DNA of 64,000 bases from Microbulbifer litoralis (GTDB lineage: Bacteria; Pseudomonadota; Gammaproteobacteria; Pseudomonadales; Cellvibrionaceae): positions 124,001-188,000 of the forward strand of contig NZ_JALKCV010000004.1 in the NCBI RefSeq assembly GCF_023634065.1, read 5' to 3'. The position numbers and the translations under genes are program-made. Of the stretch, positions 32,851 to 39,375 are shown in pieces (the stretch's first letter is position 1; every line of letters starts with the position of its first letter). The notes under the pieces are model-generated. The model was not told where the DNA came from, did not search any database, and was given only the letters and a program-made list of their open reading frames with translations.

Positions 32851-33933
32851 GTGAACGACATGACCACACAGCAGTTCGACGACCTCAACGTCGTCTCCCA
32901 GGACATCCTGATCAGCCCCGAAGCGCTCAAGGCCGAGCTGCCGGTAAGCGATGCCGCCGAAGCCACCGTGGCCTCCGGCCGCGCCGACGTGCGCAATATC
33001 CTCGACCGCAAGGACCACCGCCTGATGGTGGTGATCGGCCCCTGCTCCGTCCACGACGTGGACGCCGCCATCGATTATGCCAAGCGCCTGAAGAAAATCT
33101 CGGACCAGGTGTCCGACACCCTGCTGATTGTCATGCGTGTCTATTTCGAGAAGCCCCGCACCACCGTGGGCTGGAAAGGCCTGATCAACGACCCGCACCT
33201 GAACGACTCCTTCAAGATCGAGGAGGGCCTGCATATCGGGCGCAAACTGCTGCGCGATATCGCCGAACTGGGCCTGCCCACCGCCACCGAGGCGCTGGAC
33301 CCGATTTCGCCCCAGTACCTGCAGGACCTGATCTCCTGGTCCGCCATCGGCGCGCGCACCACCGAATCCCAGACCCACCGCGAAATGGCCAGCGGCCTCT
33401 CCTCCGCCGTGGGCTTCAAGAACGGCACCGACGGCAGCCTGGACGTGGCCATCAACGCCCTCCAGTCCACCGCCAACCCGCACCGCTTCCTGGGTATCAA
33501 CAAGGAAGGCCAGGTCGCCATCATCCACACCGCCGGCAACCGATACGGCCACGTGGTACTGCGCGGCGGCAACGACAAACCCAACTACGACTCCGTCAGC
33601 GTCGCCATGTGCGAACAGGAACTGCAGAAGGCCGGCATCCAGCCCAATATCATGGTCGACTGCAGCCATGCCAACTCCAACAAAAACCACGAGCTGCAGC
33701 CACTGGTGGTCGATAACGTCACCCACCAGATCCTGGACGGCAACAAGTCCATTATCGGCATCATGGTGGAAAGCAACCTGAAAGCCGGCAACCAGAAGAT
33801 CCTCGAAGACCACAGCCAGATGGAATACGGGGTATCGGTAACGGACAAGTGTATCGACTGGGAGACCACTGAATCCCTGTTGCTGGGGATGGCGGAGCAG
33901 TTGCGGGAGCCGTTGAAGGTGCGCAATTCTTGA
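32851..33933 (+). CDS. aroF: 3-deoxy-7-phosphoheptulonate (DAHP) synthase, AroF type
   Basis: The 360-residue class I DAHP synthase condenses phosphoenolpyruvate and erythrose 4-phosphate at the entry to aromatic amino-acid synthesis. Hallmarks are VVIGPCSVHDV (metal-binding Cys), VMRVYFEKPRTTVGWKGL, GARTTESQTHREMASGLS, GFKNGTDGS and MVDCSHANSNK. The sequence around ATEALDPISPQYLQDL and FLGINKEGQVA is closer to tyrosine-sensitive AroF than to AroG, so feedback by tyrosine is likely but unproven. The start is taken as GTG 32851, with AGG six bases upstream; ATG 32860 is an alternative. It ends at a strong terminator. Confidence 0.93.
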   Translation: MNDMTTQQFDDLNVVSQDILISPEALKAELPVSDAAEATVASGRADVRNILDRKDHRLMVVIGPCSVHDVDAAIDYAKRLKKISDQVSDTLLIVMRVYFEKPRTTVGWKGLINDPHLNDSFKIEEGLHIGRKLLRDIAELGLPTATEALDPISPQYLQDLISWSAIGARTTESQTHREMASGLSSAVGFKNGTDGSLDVAINALQSTANPHRFLGINKEGQVAIIHTAGNRYGHVVLRGGNDKPNYDSVSVAMCEQELQKAGIQPNIMVDCSHANSNKNHELQPLVVDNVTHQILDGNKSIIGIMVESNLKAGNQKILEDHSQMEYGVSVTDKCIDWETTESLLLGMAEQLREPLKVRNS

Positions 33934-33954
33934 CAAGCCAGAACAGGCAACCAT

Positions 33955-34152
33955 CTACAAGGGTCGGCATTGCCGGCCCTTTTTCTTTCCCGCGCGAAGC
34001 GACTAAACAAAAAACAATCAATTTTGATAGAGCTGCCACTGCCTTTACCCTTCCTTCAGCGAACAAATGCACGTAAATATGGTCTCGGAGACTGTTATTT
34101 CTGCACATACAGAAAAGCGGCAATAAACAACGTAAAAACAGGGACTTGAGTG
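33955..34152. repeat. Direct repeat, copy A (aroF terminator and following DNA)
   Basis: This segment and 36545-36743 share the order: ATCTACAAG plus terminator hairpin, an AACAATCAATT/GAATTGATC-type stretch, a CACGTAAA...ATTTC block, and GGCAATAAACA...TAAAAA...GACTTGAG at the end (34119-34150 versus 36711-36742). Identity is high at both ends and low in the middle. The rest of 34153-34335 contains no supported gene. Confidence 0.65.
33959..33984 (+). terminator. Intrinsic terminator of aroF
   Basis: GGGTCGGC (33961-33968), loop ATT, GCCGGCCC (33972-33979), then TTTTT. A diverged second copy of this terminator occurs at about 36551-36575 downstream of the toxin gene. Confidence 0.9.
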
Positions 34153-34335
34153 ATGTTCGAAGAATCGAGACATGAATCTCGAAGACCGTTTTGCCCAGCT
34201 TGGAAGGACGCGTTAGACTCCTTCAGATCTGACACCTAATAGGTTAGCGCACTTTTATCCAAAGCGTACCAATTCAGATATGAGGCGGGGAGATATCGGT
34301 CGTTACGACCACGGTATTACCATTATGAATAGAGC

Positions 34336-34746
34336 ATGATCCGAAGAATTTTACTCATTATATACATGGCTTTTGCGGCCTCAGCTTTTGGTAGTGGAGG
34401 CCCAGAAGAGGTAGAGCTGTCTCCAGACTTAGCTTCAAGGCTGGGATTCAAGATAGAAATTTCCCCTGAACACAACGGAACAGTGGTAGAAGTAGTTGGC
34501 CCGCCGGAGCTAAATAATGGTTGCCTTCCAGCAAGGAGCGGAAGTTTTTTGCTAGATAAAGCGGGCAATGAAATATCTGCCTACATCACGGAACTATCAA
34601 GGAGATCTGAAAGCCCGAAGACGGTTGGCTATTTAAGCAGCAGAAGCTCCAATATTATGGGTATTTTCATTGATTACTTTTGCTCTAAAGAACGGATATA
34701 TGATAGTAAAAGGTACACTATTACTTCCATCAATGGGTGGAAATAA
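34336..34746 (+). CDS. Hypothetical secreted protein
   Basis: The 136-residue protein opens MIRRILLIIYMAFAASAFG, a probable signal peptide, then a short acidic region (GPEEVELSPDLAS) and three cysteines (two of them widely spaced). I do not recognise a family. Codon use and base composition are AT-richer than the surrounding core genes, which fits acquired DNA. No clear Shine-Dalgarno sequence precedes the ATG. It is the first of a run of small plus-strand genes. Confidence 0.5.
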   Translation: MIRRILLIIYMAFAASAFGSGGPEEVELSPDLASRLGFKIEISPEHNGTVVEVVGPPELNNGCLPARSGSFLLDKAGNEISAYITELSRRSESPKTVGYLSSRSSNIMGIFIDYFCSKERIYDSKRYTITSINGWK

Positions 34747-34842
34747 TAATCAGGCCAGGCTGTACACTCCGGCGCTGCGCGCATAAACAGCACAGGCCGC
34801 CCGCAGCTGGTAACGTTAACTGTGCGGGAGTAACCGCGACGT

Positions 34843-35121
34843 ATGATCCATTTACTACTCTTGGGACTCTTATACAGTTCGATTTGGTTTGTTCCGCTAT
34901 CCATCAGCATCTACAGAAGGAAGAAAGGTCTAAATCCATACTGGATTCTATTTGTGCTCGTTCTAGGTCTAGAATTGTCCCTCGTCTACGGTTGCTTGTA
35001 CTTAATCGGCATTATCGATGAAGTATTTGCGCTTGTATACATTCCACCAATGGTGGCTTCAGTCTGCGCGGGATTCATTTACACATTAATGGCAAGGCGG
35101 CTCGATGAAAGGCACAGTTAA
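34843..35121 (+). CDS. Small hypothetical membrane protein
   Basis: The 92-residue protein is mostly hydrophobic, with three predicted helices (about 3-24, 33-55 and 62-82) separated by short basic loops (YRRKKGLNPY) and a charged C-terminal tail (RRLDERHS). No known family is recognised. Its stop codon lies in the sequence GTTAACAAGG, which begins a possible recombination-site-like palindrome that reaches the next gene. Confidence 0.5.
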   Translation: MIHLLLLGLLYSSIWFVPLSISIYRRKKGLNPYWILFVLVLGLELSLVYGCLYLIGIIDEVFALVYIPPMVASVCAGFIYTLMARRLDERHS

Positions 35122-35165
35122 CAAGGGCGAGCAGTTCGTTCCCTTCGGTTGCCGGCGTTAATGCT
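35111..35165 (+). other. Possible attC-like cassette junction
   Basis: Between two small genes, a TTAACAAGG segment that includes a stop codon and a CCGGCGTTAATGC segment form imperfect inverted ends around a short centre with TTCGTTCCC and GGTTGCC. The next gene starts four bases after it. Placement and motif are like an integron attC site, but the core GTTRRRY is not matched cleanly and no integrase is in the window. Confidence 0.22.
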
Positions 35166-35168
35166 TGT

Positions 35169-35519
35169 ATGAATAGAAAATTTTCCTTGATTCTCAGCTT
35201 GGTATTCCTGGTTTCGGTCGGGGTCAATGTAAACTTGTACAGAGAGGTGCAGAGATTCAAAGAGGCTTGGGCAGAACAATTTATAACCACAAGTGAAATT
35301 GAAGGCATTCTTAACGAATCTGAGGCCGATACGTCTTTTGAAAATATACAGCGATTGGCTATAGCCAAGTTCGGCAGTGAAAGCGTTCGCATAGTGGAAG
35401 TTTCGGACATACATATCGACTGGGGTTCTGACAGAAAGGGCTTACAGGTGAATGGAACACTGCTTTTGTTTAAGGATGGCGACTTTCATGGTAGCAAGGC
35501 CGACCTGCCATTGCATTAA
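35169..35519 (+). CDS. Hypothetical membrane-anchored protein, possibly frameshifted
   Basis: The 116-residue protein has an N-terminal signal anchor (about 5-22) and a soluble domain ending in KDGDFHGSKADLPLH. The next 165 bp stay open in the +1 frame to a stop at 35685 and encode a Cys-containing stretch (YEKWDGPCGHKKEFGL, then YGECSSGILVSGS). A single-base frameshift may therefore have split a protein of about 170 residues. No family is recognised, and the downstream piece has no convincing start of its own. Confidence 0.45.
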   Translation: MNRKFSLILSLVFLVSVGVNVNLYREVQRFKEAWAEQFITTSEIEGILNESEADTSFENIQRLAIAKFGSESVRIVEVSDIHIDWGSDRKGLQVNGTLLLFKDGDFHGSKADLPLH

Positions 35520-35709
35520 CTCATACGAAAAGTGGGACGGTCCTTGCGGACATAAGAAAGAATTTGGCCTGTTCGCTTTATATCGAATTACTCCAGATTC
35601 CGTATCTTATGGAGAGTGTTCAAGTGGAATTCTTGTTTCCGGCTCGATTAAAACAGGATTTTCTTTCGTTCAACAAAAACATTAAATTGATAACTCAACA
35701 GGAATCGAC

Positions 35710-35943
35710 ATGAAAATCGAACTCGACGAAGCCTTAATGACCAAGATCGGTGTGGACGAACAGGAAGCACGCGAACTACTCGCCATCGCACTCTACAAGT
35801 ACAAAGGTATCCACGGATCTCAAGCGGGTAAGCTGATCGGAAAGTCTGAATTCGACTTCCACAACCTGCTCGCAGAGAAAGGAGAAAACGTCAACTACGG
35901 TTTGGACGACCTGGTTGACGATATAAAAGACAACGATCTATAA
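35710..35943 (+). CDS. UPF0175-family antitoxin
   Basis: The 77-residue acidic protein has a UPF0175-like helical pattern: ARELLAIALYKYKGI followed by GSQAGKLIGKSEFDFHNLLAEKG, which is a helix-turn-helix-like DNA-binding segment, and an acidic tail (DDLVDDIKDND) that could contact the toxin. UPF0175 proteins are the usual upstream partners of DUF3368 PIN-like toxins, and the partner starts 9 bp downstream. Antitoxins of this kind normally autorepress their operon. Assignment rests on pattern and pairing. Confidence 0.82.
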   Translation: MKIELDEALMTKIGVDEQEARELLAIALYKYKGIHGSQAGKLIGKSEFDFHNLLAEKGENVNYGLDDLVDDIKDNDL

Positions 35944-35952
35944 GGACATGGA

Positions 35953-36465
35953 ATGATGAACAGGATTGTCGTCAGCGATACAACTGCGATCACCCACCTC
36001 GCCAAAATTGGCGCTCTCAATATTCTTAAAAAGCTCTACGGCGAGATACTTATTCCTGAAGCCGTCCTATCGGAACTGGCCCAAGTCAAACGTACCCAGC
36101 CCGGTGCGCTTCAGGTTCTGAACTCACCCTGGATCAAAGTCGTCGAAATCAGGAATCAGGCGGTAGTCAGGAAACTGACCAGGTATCTGGACCTCGGCGA
36201 GTCCGAAGCCATTGCCCTCTCCCTGGAGCTGAACGCCGATGTACTGATTATCGACGAGATTGCGGGCCGAACAGTCGCGAAGAAGCTGTTGCGTAGCATT
36301 ATCGGCATGGTTGGCGTTCTGTTGGAGGCGAAGAAGAAGGGCCATATGGCAGCGGTAAAACCGTATCTGGACAAGCTGCGCAGCACGGGCTTTCGACTGG
36401 GCGATGATATCTACCAGCTCGCATTGACCCGGGCGGGAGAAGCTCCAGCCAGAAAACATTGGTAA
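35953..36465 (+). CDS. DUF3368 PIN-like toxin
   Basis: The 170-residue protein has the DUF3368 features: VSDTTAITHLAKIG at the N-terminus with the first acidic residue, EAVLSEL around 36-42, LDLGESEAIALSLE near 80 and LIIDEIAGRTVAKKL near 98. These supply the acidic metal-binding residues of a PIN-type RNase. The C-terminus (AAVKPYLDKLRSTGFRLGDDIYQLAL) is also typical. With the upstream UPF0175 gene it makes a toxin-antitoxin pair that would cleave RNA when unneutralised. An ATG one codon later is an alternative start. Confidence 0.85.
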   Translation: MMNRIVVSDTTAITHLAKIGALNILKKLYGEILIPEAVLSELAQVKRTQPGALQVLNSPWIKVVEIRNQAVVRKLTRYLDLGESEAIALSLELNADVLIIDEIAGRTVAKKLLRSIIGMVGVLLEAKKKGHMAAVKPYLDKLRSTGFRLGDDIYQLALTRAGEAPARKHW

Positions 36466-36544
36466 ATGCCCGAAAAGCTCTCTGCAATAGGCTTTGAGGT
36501 CAAGGTTGTTACTGGAAAGCCACGGGGCACACACCACTGTATGC

Positions 36545-36743
36545 TATCTACAAGAGTCGGCATTGCCCGCCCTTTTCCTTGAATGACGAAATGAATTGAT
36601 CAAATAGAAGTCACTTCTGACAACATATGGCAGCTTCTATTACTCAATCCCAAACCGTCCACGTAAAAGTGATCATAGATGATCGACATTTCAGCGTGCG
36701 CGGGAAATATGGCAATAAACACAATAAAAATATAGACTTGAGT
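36545..36743. repeat. Direct repeat, copy B
   Basis: This is a diverged copy of the DNA just after aroF (copy A at 33955-34152). It includes a degraded terminator (GAGTCGGC ATT GCCCGCCC TTTTCC) and the end block GGCAATAAACA...GACTTGAG. In this copy the sequence is part of an open reading frame. Confidence 0.65.
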
Positions 36744-36854
36744 AATATAAAGGCCATGAACTTCTCGCCTATCGGCGCCGGAAAGCCTGCAATCCATTCC
36801 GATTCCGACTACCGGTTATGGCAACGCTGTGCAACCAGGATGAACCAAGAATAA
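36627..36854 (+). CDS. Hypothetical 75-residue protein in repeat copy B
   Basis: An open frame with sensible composition (MAASITQSQTVHVKVIIDDR, then GKYGNKHNKNIDLSNIKAM) runs to a TAA that shares one base with the next gene's ATG, suggesting translational coupling. It looks like a small beta-rich domain. The corresponding DNA in copy A is broken by changes. No family is recognised, and coding status is uncertain. Confidence 0.35.
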   Translation: MAASITQSQTVHVKVIIDDRHFSVRGKYGNKHNKNIDLSNIKAMNFSPIGAGKPAIHSDSDYRLWQRCATRMNQE

Positions 36855-37396
36855 TGACAAACAAAGAAATCATAGACGCAATTTTTCGATTATTCGAGTT
36901 GCTAACATCCTGGCCAGTAATATTCCTGGCCGCCGTATTGATTTTTTACAGAGAAATCAAAGATGCGATACCTGGCCTCATAAAGCGGCTCAGGAAAGCC
37001 CCGGGTGGCTGGGAATTTGATGAACTTCAAGAGGTAAAAGAGGAACTGTCGGAATTAGTAAACAAGAGGGAGATTGAAAGCGACAAGGAAAGCAAAGAGC
37101 TGAAGGTTGATCCTACTCTTATAACGTTGTCTCATACTAGCGAACCGGCAGATGCAAAATATTGGCGGGTAAAAGTTACGCTGGAAGCGCCTGATGGATT
37201 CGTCCAGCAAATTGAGAAAGTTGAATTTGAGCGTCACCAAACGTTTAAAAATAAGATAAAAATTGTGCATGCGCCGCCATTCGTTGACTCGTTTAAGTGT
37301 TGGGGAGCGTTTACAATAAAGGCCTCCATTTATCTGCGTGATGGCCAAATTTTAAGAAGGCAGAGATTCCTAACATTGGAAAATAACGACGATTAA
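36854..37396 (+). CDS. Membrane-anchored protein with a prokaryotic YEATS-like domain
   Basis: Taking ATG 36854 gives 180 residues. Residues 15-32 are a membrane helix (LTSWPVIFLAAVLIFY), followed by a basic and then highly charged helix (LQEVKEELSELVNKREIESD). The C-terminal 85 residues have the YEATS beta-sandwich pattern: YWRVKVTLEAP, IEKVEFERHQTFKN, APPFVDSFKCWGAFTIKASIYLRDG. Compare the eukaryotic V-x-Y-x-L-H-x-x-F-x-x-P ... GWGEF-x-I signature. Eukaryotic YEATS domains read acyl-lysines; prokaryotic ones occur in membrane-linked and conflict-type systems with unknown ligands. The family call is from pattern alone. Confidence 0.6.
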   Translation: MTNKEIIDAIFRLFELLTSWPVIFLAAVLIFYREIKDAIPGLIKRLRKAPGGWEFDELQEVKEELSELVNKREIESDKESKELKVDPTLITLSHTSEPADAKYWRVKVTLEAPDGFVQQIEKVEFERHQTFKNKIKIVHAPPFVDSFKCWGAFTIKASIYLRDGQILRRQRFLTLENNDD

Positions 37397-37402
37397 CAAA
37401 AA

Positions 37403-37427
37403 GGGCAGATCTATTTATGATCTGCCC
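37403..37427 (-). terminator. Hairpin with terminator polarity on the minus strand
   Basis: GGGCAGATC / GATCTGCCC with a seven-base loop follows the YEATS-like gene by six bases. The run AAAAA just before it means that the U-tract would lie on the minus-strand transcript, while on the plus strand no T-run follows. It may still end or protect the plus-strand mRNA. Confidence 0.4.
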
Positions 37428-37549
37428 CTCTCGCTAACAAAACAAGGCTCGCTTTGCGAGTAACCGGACAACCTCGACATTTTGTATTCGCACTATTAGC
37501 CCTATCCAGAATGGCCTTTTACCGGTTAACAAGATATTTAATGCCAGGA

Positions 37550-37723
37550 ATGACAGTGGAAATCACCCAGACAGTCAACTATATCGGCTACACCGTTACA
37601 ATATTTTTGAGCCTTTATATGGTCATCGCCGTAAACCGAACCCCAGGTGCTGAAACCATGACCTTCCAGCTCCCTGGCCACAGGATCAGATCTGAATCGG
37701 AAGTGGGAAACATCGAGCTTTGA
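37550..37723 (+). pseudogene. Truncated duplicate of the DUF3592-type gene
   Basis: The 57-residue product (TQTVNYIGYTVTIFLSLYMV...) matches the first 30 residues of the protein at 38478 (IQIIHYIGYTITLLSIVYLI) at both protein and DNA level, then diverges and stops. It thus looks like a remnant N-terminal membrane segment left by duplication. Its stop overlaps the TTG start of the following hydrolase by 4 bp, so it could act as a leader peptide for that gene. Confidence 0.5.
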
Positions 37724-38409
37724 ACCTTGTCTTATTACCAGGAATGGACGGAACCGGCTCGCTGTTTGAGCCGTTTGTCGCCTGTGCACCAAGCGGATAC
37801 GAAGTGACTCCATTGCCACTGAGGCAGGAACCTTACCTGAGCTATATGGATCAGGCAGAACATATACTCTCCGGGATCGGAAGCGAAGACATAATCATTG
37901 TTGCGGAATCCTATTCCGGTAGAATTGCCTACGAAATCGCCCGGAAACAGATCGCAAATATCCGGCATATCGTTTTCGCAGCCAGTTTCCTGAGCGGGCC
38001 ATCGGCACTGGCCCGAATTGCCCCGCTTCTGCCACCACAGATTCTCAAAAGCCGGGTAATCCCCTCCCCCATTCTCGGAAAACTGGCATTTGGCCGCGCC
38101 AGATCCAAGGCGCTTACGGCGCTCCTCAAAGAGTCGTTAAACAAAGTGGACAACTCGGTTCTACATCACCGACTCAAGCAAATCTCAAAACTCCGCCTTC
38201 CGGATCGGAAGATCGATATTCCCTGCACCTATATTCGCCCCAGAAGCGACAGGCTTGTTTCGCCACGGGCAATAAAAACCTTCAAAAAGGTCTGCCCGGA
38301 CCTGGCGATAAGGGAATTGGAGGGATGCCACTTTATCTTGCAGACCAATCCACATGAGTGCTGGAAAATTGTCCAGAAAATCGCGAGGCTACTTATATCT
38401 GGCCGCTGA
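37720..38409 (+). CDS. Alpha/beta-hydrolase family protein
   Basis: The 229-residue protein opens with a TTG start (NLVLLPGMDGTGSLFEPF), the classic oxyanion-loop region of alpha/beta-hydrolases. The nucleophile elbow is VAESYSGRIAYE, a GxSxG variant with Ala first. The likely acid is in YIRPRSDRLVSP and the catalytic His in LEGCHFILQTNP. Such small cytoplasmic hydrolases act as esterases or thioesterases; the substrate is unknown. It lies between two related membrane-segment genes in the AT-richer accessory stretch. Confidence 0.75.
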   Translation: MNLVLLPGMDGTGSLFEPFVACAPSGYEVTPLPLRQEPYLSYMDQAEHILSGIGSEDIIIVAESYSGRIAYEIARKQIANIRHIVFAASFLSGPSALARIAPLLPPQILKSRVIPSPILGKLAFGRARSKALTALLKESLNKVDNSVLHHRLKQISKLRLPDRKIDIPCTYIRPRSDRLVSPRAIKTFKKVCPDLAIRELEGCHFILQTNPHECWKIVQKIARLLISGR

Positions 38410-38477
38410 CATCAGGTTACAGCAATTATTGCCACTCGGAACCAGCCCTATACACGATATAATTATCAGGAACAATA

Positions 38478-38987
38478 ATGAAAGCCATCCAGATAATCCA
38501 CTACATCGGATACACGATTACACTTCTCTCAATTGTTTACCTGATCAGTGCCACAACCCGAAAAAAGTGGCATAGAACCTCCGCCAAGATAGAGGAAAGC
38601 AAGGTAGACAAGTATGTGTCCGAAGACCAGCATATCTATGTCGGCGAATATTTCTCATCCACCAGGACGGTCAAGTCCACCTCCTATCGTCCCATACTGA
38701 AATATACCTATACCGTAGACGGAAAGGTATATACCTCCACAAAGCTTTACTCAGTCAAGATCCTGCCAATAAGTACAAAAGATCTGCTGCCGATTATTTC
38801 CGGATCGACAAGAGATGCCTATTTCAACCCCAGAAATCCGTCAAAGTCATACCTGCAGCAGAGCGGCCTGTTTTCCCCGTGCCTCTTTTTGCTAATCGGC
38901 TTCGTCTTGACCTTTATCAATGCCGAGCAGCTAAATGAAATATGGAGCTGGTTCATACAATTTCCATCTGAGACGTTGAAATTATAA
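38478..38987 (+). CDS. DUF3592 domain membrane protein
   Basis: The 169-residue protein has membrane helices at about 8-25 and 132-150 and an extracytoplasmic domain between them with the DUF3592 pattern: YRPILKYTYTVDGKVYTSTKLY and DAYFNPRNPSKSYLQ. The function is unknown. The N-terminal segment is duplicated upstream at 37550. The gene starts 68 bp after the hydrolase on the same strand and is the last of the run of plus-strand accessory genes. Confidence 0.75.
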   Translation: MKAIQIIHYIGYTITLLSIVYLISATTRKKWHRTSAKIEESKVDKYVSEDQHIYVGEYFSSTRTVKSTSYRPILKYTYTVDGKVYTSTKLYSVKILPISTKDLLPIISGSTRDAYFNPRNPSKSYLQQSGLFSPCLFLLIGFVLTFINAEQLNEIWSWFIQFPSETLKL

Positions 38988-39375
38988 CTCCTCAACCACT
39001 AATCGATTATATTCACCCAGAGAAAATGGCAGCCCCCGCGCCTCCCGAATTGCCCCTTCGAAAAATAACCAAGATAGCTAAACTTGCACTCAAAGAGGGA
39101 AAATCAATTACACACTGACTTACAATAAACATCTGTGATCCGGTAATATGGATATCGACGGCTTGATGCCAAGCAGCCTGCCTCCAATACTCATATTTTT
39201 TCGATAACTATAAATACCGCCATCACTCACGAATGACTTTCCGGGATAAAAACGTAGACTTTCTATACCGCATATTCTGCACACCAACTTCAGCAGATAC
39301 CGAAAACCAGTGCAGTGATAGTAATTTGTGCTTTCAACCAACACCCACTCATCCACAAGGCAAGGACGGTCATAG
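38988..39375. other. AT-rich intergenic region before the sulfatase
   Basis: These 388 bp contain no gene I can support. An opposite-strand open frame (39120-39419) overlaps the sulfatase start and lacks family features. Base composition remains AT-rich up to the sulfatase start, then changes abruptly to GC-rich, so this is the right edge of the accessory stretch. Confidence 0.5.

Noticed and set aside
35111..35165. Firm call of an integron attC site
   Set aside because: The 3' core does not fit GTTRRRY cleanly, other junctions in the region show no matching sites, and no integrase is present. It is kept only as a low-confidence possibility.
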